DNA of 64,000 nucleotides. It comes from Channallabes apus. Taxonomy: Eukaryota > Chordata > Actinopteri > Siluriformes > Clariidae. Position numbers and translations under genes: made by a program. The first letter of the stretch is position 1. Every line of letters begins with the position of its first letter. The notes under the pieces were generated by a model that had not been told where the DNA came from, did not search any database, and saw only the letters and a program-made list of their open reading frames with translations. Location: assembly GCA_030522415.1 (NCBI GenBank), contig CM060114.1:24347304-24411303 (forward strand), written 5' to 3'. Of this stretch, positions 20,091 through 33,040 are shown piece by piece.

Positions 20091-23000
20091 ACCATCACCA
20101 ATGCCACCACCTCTCGCCTCACGGTTCAGGTAACCCTCCAGTTTGGCCACAAACGGGTCTTAAGTACTGCGTTTATCGATTCTGGTGCCGCAGGCAACTT
20201 TATTGACTCCACCTATGCCAAAGAAATGGGGGTGAATGTCGAGGCGTTATCCCAGCCTCTTCGCATTACTTCTGTCGACGGTCGGCCCCTCTCAACCAGC
20301 CCCATCACTCACCAGACCCAACTACTCACCTTCGTCATCGACCAACACCAGGAACAGCTACATTTTTACCTCACCCCCATCTCGTCTCCTCCCATCATAC
20401 TCGGCTATCCCTGGCTGCTACAACACGACCCTCTCATCTCCTGGGCACAAAACCGGATCCTCCAATGGGGGCCGACCTGCAGCGAACTCTGCCTACGGGC
20501 ACAGGCTGGGACGTGTTCCAAGGAGTCCGAGGCCCCCGAAGTCGACACCAACGCCATCCCACCTGAATATAGGGACCTGGCTGAAGTCTTCTGCAAGAGG
20601 AAAGCCACCAACCTACCACCACATGGCCCATACGACCTGGCGATAGAACTTCAGCCAGGCTCCATTCCTCCCCGCGGCCACCTTTACTCCCTATCTACCA
20701 CCGAGACGCGAGCTATGGAGGAGTACGTCGCCAATGCCCTTCGTCATGGCACCATCCGGCCCTCCTCCTCGCCAGCGGCCGCAGGATTCTTCTTCGTTAA
20801 GAAGAAAGGGGGTGAACTTCGCCCGTGTGTCGATTATCGGGGGCTGAACAAGATCACCATAAAAAACCGACACCCGCTACCGCTCACCAACTCAGCCCTG
20901 GACGCCCTCTCTGGTGCCGCCGTATTTTCGAAGTTGGACCTCCGGAGCGCCTACAACTTGGTGCGCATCAGAGAGGGTGATGAGTGGAAAACGGCATTCA
21001 TCACGCCTACCGGACACTACGAGAGCCTGGTCATTCCTTTTGGACTCTGTAACGCACCCTCGGCCTTCCAACAGTTCATCAATGACGTCCTCAGGGATAT
21101 GCTGGGCCGATGGGTGTTCGTCTACTTGGATGACATCCTCATCTACTCCCACAACCTCCAAGAACACATCCAACATGTTCGGGCCGTCCTAAAGAGATTG
21201 CTCGCTCACCAACTGTACTGCAAGCTGGAAAAATGTGCCTTTCACAAGCACTCCACCACGTTCCTGGGTTTTGTCATCTCGCCCCAGGGTGTGGCCATGG
21301 ACCCACAGAAGCTCGAAGCCGTACGTCACTGGCCCCTACCCAGGACACTCAAACAGCTTCAACGGTTTCTTGGGTTTGCGAATTTCTATCGTCGCTTTAT
21401 CCGGGGCTACAGTACAGTTGCAGCACCACTAACCACATTGACCAGGCCCTCACACCACCCTTTTCGACTCACCCCTACCGCCAACTCCGCCTTCCAAGAA
21501 TTGTGTCATCGCTTCACCACCGCACCCATCCTCCTCCACCCCGATGCCAACAAACCTTTCGTTGTGGAGGTGGACGCGTCGGATGTGGGCGCCGGCGCGG
21601 TTCTCTCCCAGCGAGGTCCAGACCAGAAGCTGCACCCGTGTGGTTTCTTCTCCAAGAAATTTAATCCCACTCAGCAGCGATACGGAGTAGGGGACCGCGA
21701 ACTGCTGGGCATAAAGTGGGCCTTGGAGGAATGGCGTCACTGGCTCCAGGGCGCCAGTGAGCCGTTCATCGTCTGGACCGACCACCAGAACCTCATCACC
21801 ATCAGGAACCTCAAACAGCTCAACCCACGACAGGCACGGTGGGCACTGTTCTTCGAACAATATGACTTCCATCTGTCATACCGCCCGGGGTCCAAGAACA
21901 CCAAGGCCGACGCACTGTCTAGACAGCACGATGAGGACCTTCCCCGGGCGGAACCCGTGCCTGTCATCACCTCCTCACGGATCATTGCACCCCTTCAATG
22001 GGACTTGGAGACGAGGGTCCGCCAGGCACAGGCTGCGGAGACCGAACCGGCAGGCGTGCCGCCTGGACGACTCTATGTACCCCAAGGACTAAGACCAGAA
22101 GTTCTCCAGTGGGGTCACTCTTCCACCGTCGCCGGACACCAGGGAGCCCGAAGAACCCTGTCCTTCGTCGAACGGGCGTTCTGGTGGCCCACCATGAGAA
22201 GAGAGGTCACGGAGTTCGTTCAGGCGTGCCCGGTGTGCGCCAGGGCCAAAGATACAAATCAACCATCTCCGGGAGAGCTCCAACCACTTCCAGTTCCTCG
22301 ACGGCCCTGGACGCACATCGCCCTGGATTTCATCACGGGCCTGCCGGTTTCCGAGGGAAAAAACACCATCCTCACCATCGTTGATCGGTTCTCCAAGGCA
22401 GTGCACTTGGTGGCCCTCACCGGACTCCCATCAGCTAAAACCACCGCTGAGCTGATAATGGAACACGTAGTCCGCCTGCATGGGTTCCCCAAGGACATCG
22501 TCTCGGACAGAGGGCCCCAGTTCACCGCCCGGTTCTGGAAGGCCTTCTGCCGTCTGATCAACTCCACCAGCAGTCTGTCATCTGGATACCATCCCCAGAC
22601 TAATGGTCAGACGGAACGGACCAACCAACAACTGGAGCGTTACCTAAGATGTTTTGTTGCTGATCGCCAGCGCTCCTGGGCCCGCTACCTCATCTGGGCA
22701 GAACTGTCTCACAACCTCCACGTTTCATCTGCCACCAACTTAAGCCCATTTGAGGTGTGCTACGGTTTCCAACCTCCGATGTTCACCCATCAAGAACCGG
22801 AGGTTGATGTACCGTCGGCCCAACAGTTGGTCCGTAGGTGTCGACGGGTCTGGAACCAAGCCAACCTTGCCATCCAGAGAGCCAATAACCGTTACATCAC
22901 TCAGCACCGCCGTCGACACCCTCCGGGACGATTGTACAACGTAGGTGACAAGGTATGGCTATCCACAAAGAACCTACATCTGCACACGGAATCTCGAAAA

Positions 23001-23441
23001 CTTTCACCTCGCTTCATCGGACCATACCGCATCACACTACGAGTAAACCCTGTCACCTACCGGCTCCAGCTGCCTGCGGCGCTCCGGATTCACCCCATAT
23101 TCCACACCTCTCAACTCAAACCCTTCATCACATCACCCATGATTCCACCCACCCCCCCAGCTCCTCCTCCCCGGATCATCGACGGCGGTCTCGCCTACAC
23201 CGTACGCCGAATCCTCGACTCGCGCCCTCGGGGCAGAGGTACTCAGTACCTGGTTGACTGGGAGGGCTACGGCCCTGAGGAGCGGTCTTGGATCCCGGCC
23301 CGGTTCATTCTCGACCCCGAACTGATTCGAGACTACCGTCGTAGGGTATCCTCCACCCCAGGACCGTCAGGAGCCAGTCCTGGACAGGGGGGTACTGTCA
23401 TGCACACTCAATCTGCGCCCGGCACTAGGACCCGGAAGTAA
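20037..23441 (+). CDS. pol: Pol of chromovirus 1 (protease, RT, RNase H, integrase, chromodomain)
   Basis: Expressed as Gag-Pol after the -1 shift; 1134 residues from the shift. Protease DSGAAG at about 48-53. Reverse transcriptase with [21 protein letters not shown] and catalytic YLDD at 363-366. RNase H with D513, E555, D582 and D625. Integrase zinc site H694/H701/C731/C734 and catalytic D764 (ALDFITGLP), D824 (VSDRGPQF), E860 (NGQTERTN). A GPY-like motif ([10 protein letters not shown]), then the chromodomain [15 protein letters not shown], which in chromoviruses directs integration to chromatin. All key residues are present. The last 14 codons and the stop lie within the 3' LTR. Confidence 0.96.
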   Translation, partial: RADPVSRRRDSPGPIHLSTITNATTSRLTVQVTLQFGHKRVLSTAFIDSGAAGNFIDSTYAKEMGVNVEALSQPLRITSVDGRPLSTSPITHQTQLLTFVIDQHQEQLHFYLTPISSPPIILGYPWLLQHDPLISWAQNRILQWGPTCSELCLRAQAGTCSKESEAPEVDTNAIPPEYRDLAEVFCKRKATNLPPHGPYDLAIELQPGSIPPRGHLYSLSTTETRAMEEYVANALRHGTIRPSSSPAAAGFFFVKKKGGELRPCVDYRGLNKITIKNRHPLPLTNSALDALSGAAVFSKLDLRSAYNLVRIREGDEWKTAFITPTGHYESLVIPFGLCNAPSAFQQFINDVLRDMLGRWVFVYLDDILIYSHNLQEHIQHVRAVLKRLLAHQLYCKLEKCAFHKHSTTFLGFVISPQGVAMDPQKLEAVRHWPLPRTLKQLQRFLGFANFYRRFIRGYSTVAAPLTTLTRPSHHPFRLTPTANSAFQELCHRFTTAPILLHPDANKPFVVEVDASDVGAGAVLSQRGPDQKLHPCGFFSKKFNPTQQRYGVGDRELLGIKWALEEWRHWLQGASEPFIVWTDHQNLITIRNLKQLNPRQARWALFFEQYDFHLSYRPGSKNTKADALSRQHDEDLPRAEPVPVITSSRIIAPLQWDLETRVRQAQAAETEPAGVPPGRLYVPQGLRPEVLQWGHSSTVAGHQGARRTLSFVERAFWWPTMRREVTEFVQACPVCARAKDTNQPSPGELQPLPVPRRPWTHIALDFITGLPVSEGKNTILTIVDRFSKAVHLVALTGLPSAKTTAELIMEHVVRLHGFPKDIVSDRGPQFTARFWKAFCRLINSTSSLSSGYHPQTNGQTERTNQQLERYLRCFVADRQRSWARYLIWAELSHNLHVSSATNLSPFEVCYGFQPPMFTHQEPEVDVPSAQQLVRRCRRVWNQANLAIQRANNRYITQHRRRHPPGRLYNVGDKVWLSTKNLHLHTESRKLSPRFIGPYRITLRVNPVTYRLQLPAALRIHPIFHTSQLKPFITSPMIPPTPPAPPPRIIDGGLAYTVRRILDSRPRGRGTQYLVDWEGYGPEERSWIPARFILDPELIRDYRRRVSSTPGPSGASPGQGGTVMHTQSAPGTRTRK
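23383..23395 (+). promoter_or_regulatory. Polypurine tract of chromovirus 1
   Basis: A purine run (gacaggggggta) lies directly before the 3' LTR and overlaps pol coding sequence; it would prime plus-strand synthesis. Confidence 0.75.
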
Positions 23442-23777
23442 GGCGGGCGCCAAACCAGGAAGTATAAAAAAGGTAAACAAACGTTAGCTTACCGCTCAGT
23501 CAATGAGTTTCGGCCCATGTCGGTTCCGGCTGTCTGTCTGCTAAACCGTGAGTACTCACTATCTTTGGTTCTGCTTCCTTATATTGTGTGTGTATTTATA
23601 GGACGCGGGTTAAATTTGTGTTTTTCCCTTGCTCCTCTTTCGTGAGAGTCCTTATAATAAATCGCGTGGTTATCCTGCCTACTCGCTTACATCCGCGTTT
23701 GGGTTTACCATCCACGCTACATTGGGCTAACCGCTAAAGCTGCGTCTTCTGGTCACCGAGGTTAGTTCATCCTGACA
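23396..23777 (+). repeat. 3' LTR of chromovirus 1
   Basis: 382 bp, same length as and, by base-by-base reading, identical to the 5' LTR. Followed by the acatc duplication and then L2 3' UTR. Confidence 0.95.
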
Positions 23778-23782
23778 ACATC

Positions 23783-24650
23783 TCAGGGAGCCCTCATGTT
23801 TGTGTTTCCTTTTGGCTCTCCCTTTTAATTATGCTGTCATAGTTTGTCCTGCCGGAGTCACTGCTTGCACTCTACAGTAAATATACATTCACATTATACA
23901 TTATGTGACTGTGACCATACCTAACTGCCATATCTCCTCTTCTTCTCTTTCTCCCCCTCTTTCTCTTTCCTCTCTCCCCCTGTCTCCCCCTTTCACTCTT
24001 TCTCTCTCTCTCTCTCTCTCTCTGTCGAGCTGCACGTTCCTGAGCTGCCAGTGATCCAGACTCCCTCTGCCCTCCGGACCTGTCTGACCCATCCTGGTTC
24101 CCCGATTCTGGTTGGAGATCTCGTCACATGGATGCCCCGTGTGCCTCTTTGGGATGTGTCTGGTGACTGGGGATGATTCCCTCTACTTAGAAGACGGTTC
24201 TGGCCTCGACCGGTGTTGACAGCTGTTTCTCTGAGGATTTGACAATTCGATAGTTCAGGACTGGAACTTTCTACAAGTCAACCTGAGTCTCCAATAACTA
24301 CATGGACTCCATTTTAACATCAATTAACATCAACTATTATAGCTGAACTGCCTGCCACCTAACACACTGTATAAATGCAGATAATTTCCTGCTATCTGTT
24401 TCACCCAGATGAGGATGGGTTCCCTGTTGAGTCTGGTTCCTCTCAAGGTTTCTTCCTATTACCATCTCAGGGAGTTTTTCCTTGCCACTGTTGCCCGCGG
24501 CTTGCTCACCAGGGACTATCGGACCATTTTGATTCTTACACATTCAACATTCCATACAAACTTAAATAATTCTTTTGATTGTGTAAAACTGTTTTGAGAC
24601 AATGTCAATTGTTAAAAGTGCGATACAAATAAAATTGAATTGAAAAATTT
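23783..24650 (+). mobile_element. L2 copy 1, 3' UTR continued
   Basis: Picks up the L2 3' UTR exactly after the target duplication (tcagggagccctcatg). It contains the CT-rich tract (23935-24025) seen in all L2 copies here and ends with a gcgatacaaataaa-like tail and attgaattga. Confidence 0.92.
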
Positions 24651-24679
24651 AATATAACTCCGCGCTTCCACATCAACTA

Positions 24680-25402
24680 TATAAGTCGATGTCAGGAAAA
24701 CACGAGATAATACAGCTTACTCCATGTAACAGTTAACTCACATGGAGAGAGCTGAGCGAGCGAGAGAGCGTCGTGAGGCTCCGCCCCCCCGGCCACCCGA
24801 CAGAAACTGTCGTTTAATGTTTTCCAAGTGCTTTAGAGGCTATTTCCATCTCCGCGGAAGCAAGAGAGGATGTTTATCCTTGCCCATTCCCAAGAAGCGC
24901 AGGGCGCGCTTGAGAGCGGACAGAGGGATTTCCCGATCCAATGAGGAAGTGAGAGATGGGACTTTTAAAATCCGTCTCTCACAGCTCCCGCCAAAAATGC
25001 GCCGCGGCTCGAAGCTTCTCAAGGAATGCGAGGCGCGCGCGGGCACTTTAATCGAAGCAGTAAAGTGTAGAGATCGCCCTCTGATATGGATTATCACACA
25101 CGGAGGGATATCTCGTTTAAAACTCTGCATATCAGTGAGTTAAACACTTCTTATTTTGCTGGTTTAACACAAACACGCTCAACACAACAAGGTCAAAGTG
25201 AAGACAAAGAATCTGAGGAATGTTTCCGGTTCACTCCTTTTATAACCTTCAGATGCGTCTCATCAGATGACGTCACCTGAAAGAGGTTATATAAGCCAAA
25301 ATTTGGTGTTTCATACACACATGCTTCACAACTGGCAACATGACAAGATGTTCCCATAGTGTTTTCACGCAGCATCGAGTGTAGCCTTTGAAAGGGAACA
25401 CC
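24680..25402 (-). mobile_element. DIRS fragment: right inverted repeat and decayed gag start
   Basis: Bases about 25230-25402 resemble the DIRS right end (tgacgtcacctgaaagaggttatat, ending gaaagggaac). Upstream on the plus strand is a decayed gag start; minus-strand ARLAFLEK and RAAAHFW resemble ARLAFFRE and RAALHSW of the DIRS at 3736-7916. Several stops break the frame. RT and recombinase parts are absent. Confidence 0.75.
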
Positions 25403-26470
25403 AAATAGTTCTTGTAATGTCCCCAATAGAGGTCAACACCTCTCCACTCTTGCCTAGCAGAACTTGTGCATGGTCTCAACTTACACTCCTAAGGTATCAA
25501 AGGAGTTTGGCTTTGGCTTTTTGTGGCCACCCAAAAGTCTTTTTACATTGTTTCCAATTTTTTTTTTTCCATGCCTAAGACTTCTGAAAGCATTTGTTCA
25601 TACAAATACTTTTGCATACCTCTCAGCTTTCTTATATGGCAGAATAGAACATGAGTGTCTTGGTGTAGTGTAAGCGTTCCTAAAACTGGCAGATTAAGTG
25701 CCAGCTGAGACTTCTTGAATTCTGCACTTGATGTGCCATGAGAGACAGGTTTGACCTTTCACATAGTGCGTAATCATACAGAAATTAAAGTCTTTGAAGT
25801 TCACTGTTTTTGCACATGGCAATTCAATTATTAATTACATGGTGCCGTTGACATTGAAATTATAAAGTGTCCTTTCACATTGCATTGTTTATTGTGTGTG
25901 CACTTGCTAAGGTTCTTTAGGTGATTATATATTTTCTTATTATATGTTTTTTCTTTGCTTTTCTCTCCTTGGCTCATCTTACCACCTGTCTTTTTCTACC
26001 TCTTTATCCTCACTGTTTATTTTTTTAAAGCCTAGTCACCTTCCCTGAAACTAACTGCAAAATGCTGTCCACAACCTCTATGGAGGTAAAAGGGGGCACT
26101 GTACTTACAGTCTGTTATGTAGCATAAGAAGGTCTTGGGTTATGATGAGCTGAAATCATTCATGACTTTTATCTACATTGATGAAATTAATAGGGTGCTA
26201 AACTGAGCCCATTCTGATAATGTGTAATGGATAGTCATTAGCTGTATAAAAGAAGATAACTTTTTAAGGTCTAAATAATTTTATAAAAAGTAAAATGTAA
26301 TGACTTTTCTCTTTGAAATGTAATACTATTCAAACATAGCATAAATACAGAAAACTAATACTTACAAATATTAACAAAGTAGAACTATTCAAGTAACTCA
26401 CTGCTTTTTATTCATAAATAAATGAAAAATATATAATTATGAAATATTAAGATGTATGAAAAAGAATTGT

Positions 26471-26474
<4 letters not shown>
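25403..26474. other. Intergenic, nothing recognised
   Basis: AT-rich unique-looking DNA without domain-bearing frames, RNA genes or identifiable repeats. Confidence 0.5.
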
Positions 26475-26523
<49 letters not shown>

Positions 26524-26728
26524 TTGGTACACAAATACTGATTTTGTGTTCTGAATGTGTAATGTTTTTGTCTGTTTCATTACAGCCATGTTGTACTGTG
26601 TACTCAGGAAGTTAAAGAGGTGCAATGACTTTTATAATCTCTGTTTTCGTGTGTGTGTGCGTGCGCGCGCAAGTGTGTGTGTGTGTGCCCGTTCGTGTGT
26701 GTGTAAGAGAGAGAGAGAGAGAGAGAGG
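26475..26728. repeat. TG and GA microsatellites
   Basis: (TG)n at 26475-26521, a TG/GC-mixed tract at 26650-26702 and (GA)n at 26706-26728. Confidence 0.95.
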
Positions 26729-26827
26729 TGGGGGGGTATGTATCTCAAATATCTAATGGTATAGTAAATACTGGGTAAGCCTGGTTATTGAGATCAGCAT
26801 TAAAATGTAAATCAACACATTTACTTA

Positions 26828-27170
26828 CAGTACAGGCCAAAAGTTTGGACACACCATCTCATCTATCTGTCAATGTGTTTTCTTTATTTTCATGACCATT
26901 TACATTGGTAGATTCTCACTGAAGTCATCAAAACAATGAATGAACACATGTGGAATTATGTACTTAACAAAAAAAGGTCTCCACAGTCACCGGACCTGAA
27001 CCCAATCGAGATGGTTTGGGGTGAGCTGGACCGCAGAGTGAAGGCAAAGGGGCCAACAAGTGCTAAACACTTCTGGGAACTCCTTCAAGACTGTTGGAAA
27101 CCATTTCAGGTGACTACCTCTTGAAGCTCATCGAGAGAATGCAAAATAACACACATAGTTCTGTTTTAAC
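26828..27170 (+). mobile_element. Internally deleted Tc1-like element, different family
   Basis: Starts after TA with cagtacaggccaaaagtttg, a Tc1 end distinct from the others here. After about 150 bases it jumps to the transposase C-terminus ([20 protein letters not shown], the last catalytic acidic residue region of the DDE domain) which ends at a stop near 27122. The rest of the transposase is deleted and the right inverted end is not evident. Confidence 0.8.
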
Positions 27171-27267
27171 TAAACCATTGTCTTGATTTATTCATTAAGG
27201 GTACAGTATATAAGAGATAATGTCTGATTTTAATATAGAACATGTATTAATATATGATGTGTTAATA

Positions 27268-28887
27268 CAGTGGTGTGAAAAACTATTTGCCCCCCTCCTG
27301 ATTTCTTATTCTTTTGCATGTTTGTCACACAAAATGTTTCTGATCATCAAACACATTTAACTATTAGTCAAAGATAACACAAGTAAACACAAAATGCAGT
27401 TTTTAAATGAGGGGTTTTATTATTTAGGGAGAAAAAAAATCCAAACCTACATGGCCCTGTGTGAAAAAGTAATTGCCCCCTGAACCTAATAACTGGTTGG
27501 GCCACCCTTAGCAGCAATAACTGCAATCAAGCGTTTGCGATAACTTGCAACGAGTCTTTTACAGCGCTCTGGAGGAATTTTGGCCAACTCATCTTTGCAG
27601 AATTGTTGTAATTCAGCTTTATTTGAGGGTTTTCTAGCATGAACCGCCTTTTTAAGGTCATGCCACAACATCTCAATAGGATTCAGGTCAGGACTTTGAC
27701 TAGGCCACTCCAAAGTCTTCATTTTGTTTTTCTTCAGCCATTCAGAGGTGGATTTGCTGGTGTGTTTTGGGTCATTGTCCTGCTGCAGCACCCAAGATAG
27801 CTTCAGCTTGAGTTGACGAACAGATGGCTGGACATTCTCCTTCAGGATTTTTTGGTAGACAGTAGAATTCATGGTTCCATCTATCACAGCAAGCCTTCCA
27901 GGTCCTGAAGCAGCAAAACAACCCCAGACCATCACACTACCACCACCATATTTTACTGTTGGTATGATGTTCTTTTTCTGAAATGCTGTGTTACTTTTAC
28001 GCCAGATGTAACGGGACACGCACCTTCCAAAAAGTTCAACTTTTGTCTCGTCGGTCCACAAGGTATTTTCCCAAAAGTCTTGGCAATCATTGAGATGTTT
28101 TTTAGCAAAATTGAGACGAGCCTTAATGTTCGTTTTGCTTAAAAGTGGTTTGCGCCTTGGAAATCTGCCATGCAGCCCGTTTTTGCCCAGTCTCTTTCTT
28201 ATGGTGGAGTCGTGAACACTGACCTTAATTGAGGCAAGTGAGGCCTGCAGTTCTTTAGATGTTGTCCTGGGGTCTTTTGTGGCCTCTCGGATGAGTTGTC
28301 TCTGCGCTCTTGGGGTAATTTTGGTCGGCCGGCCACTCCTGGGATGGTTCACCACTGTTCCATGTTTTTGCCATTTGTGGATAATGGCTCTCACTGTGGT
28401 TCACTGGAGTCCCAAAGCTTTAGAAATGGCTTTATAACCTTTACCAGACTGATAGATCTCAATTACTTTTGTTCTCATTTGTTCGTGAATTTCTTTGGAT
28501 CTTGGCATGATGTCTAGCTTTTGAGGTGCTTTTGGTCTACTTCTCTGTGTCAGGTAGCTCCTACTTAAGTGATTTCTTGATTGAAACAGGTGTGACAGTA
28601 ATCAGGCCTGGGGGTGATTACAGAAATTGAACTCAGGTTTGATAAACCACAGTTAAGTTATTTTTTAACAAGGGGGGCAGTCACTTTTTCACACGGGGCC
28701 ATGTAGATTTTGAGTTTTTTTTCTCCCTCAATAACGTAAACCTTCATTTAAAAACTGCATTTTGTGTTCAATTATGTTATCTTTGACTAATAGTTAACGG
28801 TTTTTGATGACCAGAAATATTTAAGTGTGACAAACATGCAAAAGAATAAGAAATCAGGAAGGGGGCAAATAGTTTTTCACACCACTG
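27268..28887 (-). mobile_element. Tc1-like transposon, nearly intact
   Basis: 1620 bp with inverted ends cagtggtgtgaaaaactatt flanked by TA (27266-27267, 28888-28889). Same family as 9920-11528 but much less damaged. Confidence 0.96.
27486..28508 (-). pseudogene. Tc1 transposase with a single premature stop
   Basis: From the ATG at 28508 to the stop at 27486 the frame is 341 codons, the full length for this family. One in-frame TGA after KALGLQ, near codon 38, stands where related copies have CGA (arginine), so a single CpG-type C-to-T change explains it. The rest is open: paired helix-turn-helix region, then the DDE domain with LWTDETKVELFG, LQQDNDPKHTSK and [15 protein letters not shown], and a GGPTSY end. 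An internal start could yield a 302-residue protein lacking part of the DNA-binding domain. Confidence 0.95.
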
Positions 28888-29785
28888 TATATGGTGATTG
28901 ACAGCTTACTCTCATCAGCCTTTCTCTTTATGTACAATATACTGTTTTCATTTAAAAGTAGTTTGTTTATATCTTAAAAAATTAACCCTTGATCATTAAC
29001 CATAATTTCATTTTTTTTTAATCAAAATAAAAAAATACATAGAGAAAAACATAGGGAAAAATCATGATTTATTTTGGTGATCAGAGGATAGCCTCCACTA
29101 TCACTTGATTCTTCATCCTAGCTTCATCTTATACTCTTTTTTCTTTTAACCCTACATACTTTTTTCCTTTTAACCCTAGATAACAGCTTGTGACTCGTAA
29201 AGGGTACTCATTTCATTCTTTGCATGGGATACCATTATGATATTATATGCATTATGCTAAGAACATTATTAGACACTAGACTGGTAGCCTTGAGTATTGT
29301 TTTTAGTACTAGTGCCTGGTGGCATAATCTATGTCCATCTCATTTTCACCACTGAATTGATACATATTCTGTGTTTTCCCATCAAGCTGATTTGAACAGC
29401 TTGTAGCCACAACATACTGTAGTATAACTGAATGGGTATTCCCTCAACGTTTGGTTAGTTTGGTAATTGTTTTGGTGTTCTCGTATTATATTGTCCCGCC
29501 TCGGTTGCGCAATACCGGAAGTATTGTTTATAAGCCCATATTTGATTCTCGACCCCGTAGCAACGTAACTAGTGGTTTAAACAAATCCAAACGTTAAAAG
29601 CTCCTACCCAAAGGGTACAACTGAGCTCTCACTTAACTCGCAACGGATGAGCCCCCACTTCATGCTCAGTAATTGTGTACTGAATAGGTAGCAGCTGATA
29701 ACCATTCTACAAAATTTGAGCCCCTGCAGTCACTGTACAGTTAAAAAAAGGTAATAAATAAACAAGCCATCTCATCGTAAAAAAG
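28888..29785. other. Intergenic, nothing recognised
   Basis: AT-rich DNA with no coding evidence. A slightly GC-richer stretch near 29485-29640 (cctcggttgcgcaataccgg) may be the end of an unidentified element. Confidence 0.45.
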
Positions 29786-30945
29786 TTTAGTACCAAGTTT
29801 AGTAACACAGCTTTTTTAAGTTTACTCAACTTTTAGAGAAATTTGCTGGCCAAACAAAATATTTCACATTGCTGTTCAAAATCTTAAGTTGACTCAACTT
29901 GAAATTTAAATATTTAGGTCAGTATTGGTTGTGGGCACAATTAATCATATTTCTCTAGTGTTGACGTAGCCCAACTTTTTCATCTACTTAAAAACGGTAA
30001 GTTGTCTCCCATTGTAGCCCATTGATATAGTTGGTTTAAGTGATTTGTTTTTAAAGAAAAACAGTTAGCATAAAAGTATCCAACAATTAAAACACACAAA
30101 CATTACTTTAAAAACAACCCAATCAGTGATCTGAATAAAACAAGACAATACAGGTTCTATTTTGATTAAAATGCCTGGATAACACCAGAAGCATTTTAAT
30201 ATCTTACTGATTGTTTATAACCACAATATCATAACGATTTTAATAACTTGCAAAGAACAGTTTTTGTCCCCCAATGTGTCAGTTAATGGCAACAAGAGTT
30301 TATTTCTCATCATGTAAAAATCTATGGGAAGTGTATCTCGCCAACTCCAATAATAATGGTTTGGATGGCTTCATATCCAGTCCTTTTGGAATTCAATGAG
30401 CACCAACCTGACCAAACATCACTCTTAAAGCTGCTGTACTGTATAGTCACCGAGGCCCTCAAGGACTACAGTCACCTCTAACATCACAGCAACTTCATCA
30501 GCTTGTTCACACTCCTCCAGTAGCTCCAAAAGCCATCTGTCATTCCATATCTAGTTATGATAAAAATAAAATATATTAATGAGGCTATATACTACCAGAG
30601 AGTGTAAAACACTGTTTTTGGAATTCTAATGATGAGTTAAACCTATGTAGCGTAATATCAAAATGGTTTCATATTTTCAAGAGAAATGTATGTACATTGA
30701 CATACAAGTTTGGCGTGATGATAGGGGGAGAATCTTATAAAATCACATGATTGCAGGTCAGGTAAGGTAAATTGCTGGCTTAACTTGATGTTTTTTTTGC
30801 TTATTCAGTCTCTGTCTCCAAAGTTTTCAAGAACACAATGTTACTTGTTGCCTCAACAAATACCACTATAAGAAGTTGGGCAAACAATGCAATATTAATT
30901 CATTCAACATTTATCTACTTGGATTTTTTTACAGTGTGTCTGAAT
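29786..30945. mobile_element. Possible old non-coding transposon relic
   Basis: The left side contains ttaagtttactcaac and aagttgactcaacttgaaat, and the right side ends ttttttacagtgtgtc, a pattern often seen at ends of AT-rich fish DNA elements. No clean inverted repeat or target duplication could be defined. Confidence 0.2.
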
Positions 30946-32511
30946 TTCTTGCAAGGTGAAAATGGGCACCAGCTCACCATTTGGTTTTGACAATCTGATG
31001 GAAGCATTGTCTTACTCCAGCATCCCTTGTACTGACTGGACAGCTATGCCAATGTCGACACAGCATGTTCAGCTGGCAGGCTTGTATTTTGGCTGAAATC
31101 TGATTCTGGCCCAAGCCCCAGGTCCAGAATCCAAGAAAGCTGTCTGAGTTGCACTCTAGACAAATGAATGACTTGGCAGCAGACATGGCGCTGCAAAAAT
31201 CAGTGTTTCATGAGTCCTGTTTCTCTCAACAGTGTCCTACTTATAATTCAATGGCCACTCCTTCACTTTCATTATCAGATCATGAAACAATTCTTGCTAT
31301 AAAGTTTTTCATAATTTGCTTAGGCTTGGAGCAAGGATTTTTTTAATTTGCCATTGAGAATCTTAGTATAATTGGGTAGTGGTTTATTTGCTATGAATAC
31401 AAGACGGTTTTAAATAATCATACCTGTTTTAATGCTGCAATTTACCTTTACACTTTGTAAAATTATTAAATGCCATTATTAAATGTTTTCATGTAAAAAG
31501 AAATGTGAAGTCATAACCTCCACAAAACTTGCACCAATTTACTAACAGGAACTACAAAAATGACACATTTGCAACAAGCAATAATAAGCAATTTGCTGCA
31601 TGTCTATTTAAAAGTGAAATGTACAGGGCAGTGTGCACGTGTATATAAATTTAGATTTTTAGTCACTATGGAAACTGAGCTTGATTGCACAAATAAGTTT
31701 GACTGAAAAGCAGGTATGCATCAGTGAGATGATTACAGCTGTCTGAGATGATATTGCTGCACTAAAACACCTATGGCCATGTTCAGGTGATTCACTTTTA
31801 TTAGTAAAATTGAATTGGGTAAAAAAAAAAATCATCCCTTAAAACACTTGGACAAAATAACATATTATACCATATTTTGTTTTTCTTTTCTCTTCTCTTC
31901 TCACTCACTCATCATCTATACTATTTTATTAGAACTCATCCTTGGAATTTCTTTTCTAGGTTTACCTGTTTCTATACAAAAGTCCTCTTCATCCAAATGC
32001 CTCAATTCAGTGCCCCCTCAATTCAATCTCAATGTATCTCTCAAGTATCTCAGCCACTCACCCTCCTAGTCTCAACATCAAGAATCACAGACATTCACTC
32101 CATCACTATCATCAAGTCACCTAATTAGCTTGCTTGAACCATATTACAAGCCACATTGCTCAATTGCAATGTATGTTTTTTTTTTGGTTTTTTTGTTTGT
32201 TTTCTGTCTGATCAGACGTTTCCAGGGTCCTGTGAGTGACATGGGCCCTTAAAAATGCTATGGTAACTAAAACAAATCTATTCTGCCATCTGCAACTGCA
32301 TTTTCTGAATTCTGAAACTTTACTTAAATAAAATTAATTTAAATATCAACTAACTAACTAAATAAATAAACACACTTGTTCTTGTGATATTTACCAATTA
32401 GAATTTTAAAATAACAAGCTGTGTAATACTGTTATGGATCCATTGAGCACTCTACAAGTCTGCTGATATGTTTAAAGTCAAGATATTAGTTGTGTTCATT
32501 ACTTTTTTGAT
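30946..32511. other. Intergenic, nothing recognised
   Basis: AT-rich DNA. Short open frames here lack any known domain. Confidence 0.5.
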
Positions 32512-32516
32512 ATCTG

Positions 32517-33024
32517 TGTCACGAACGCAGGCAGAACGATATGAATCCAAGTGCGGATACTGACTATATAGAGATGTGGGGGGCGTGGTCGGGGGCGTGA
32601 GCAAGGGTCGAATGCCGTGAGTCCGTCAGCGAAGCGTCCAAAGCAAAAACACGAGACGAGAGCCGTAGTCAAAAAGAGGAAGCGTAAGGTCAAAACCGGG
32701 AAATCAAAAAGGCAGGCGAACAATCCAAATCGGCAAGCAGAAAATCAAAAACGAGAAAAAACAAAGCGAGGTCGTAACATGAAAGCAGAGAAAAGAAAAC
32801 GTGAGAGAATCGAGGTATAACACACACAATAATCCAGCGATCTGAGCAGCGCGCCGCGCATGCTTAAATCGCTGGAGTAATCAGTCATGGAATGAGAAAC
32901 AGCTGAGCAGACGGGGCGGAAACGGGGGCGTGAGAGCGCACGTGACGGCTAGACAAAAACATGAGCGCGTGGGGGAGTGACAGCGTGGGAAAAAAAAACG
33001 GCCGACAGACCGTGACTCGTGACA
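32517..33024 (-). repeat. 3' LTR of chromovirus 2
   Basis: 508 bp with TG/CA ends; preceded (minus strand) by the polypurine tract. A-rich on the plus strand, giving Lys-rich apparent ORFs that are not genes. Confidence 0.95.
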
Positions 33025-33040
33025 GTACCCCCCCCCTTAC
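33025..33040 (-). promoter_or_regulatory. Polypurine tract of chromovirus 2
   Basis: On the minus strand gtaagggggggggg leads into the LTR. The pol stop codon TAA is part of it. Confidence 0.8.

Larger units (their letters stand above)
18622..23777 (+). mobile_element. Ty3/gypsy chromovirus 1 (Tf1/sushi type), full length
   Basis: Two 382-bp LTRs (18622-19003, 23396-23777) that I read as identical, both starting TG and ending CA, are flanked by the 5-bp target duplication acatc (18617-18621, 23778-23782). Gag and pol are open, and the integrase carries a C-terminal chromodomain. The element sits in the 3' UTR of L2 copy 1. Identical LTRs and open frames indicate a very recent insertion, and the copy may still be competent. 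Confidence 0.97.

Noticed and set aside
18622..23777. Endogenous retrovirus with envelope
   Set aside because: No envelope ORF follows integrase; the C-terminal chromodomain and LTR structure identify a Ty3/gypsy chromovirus retrotransposon.
31149..32128. Short ORFs in the 31-32 kb region as exons
   Set aside because: AT-rich, biased composition and no recognisable domain or consistent splice sites.
32617..32820. Lys/Arg-rich 67-codon ORF, also at 37312-37515
   Set aside because: Lies within both LTRs and is the translation of an A-rich repeat; not a gene.
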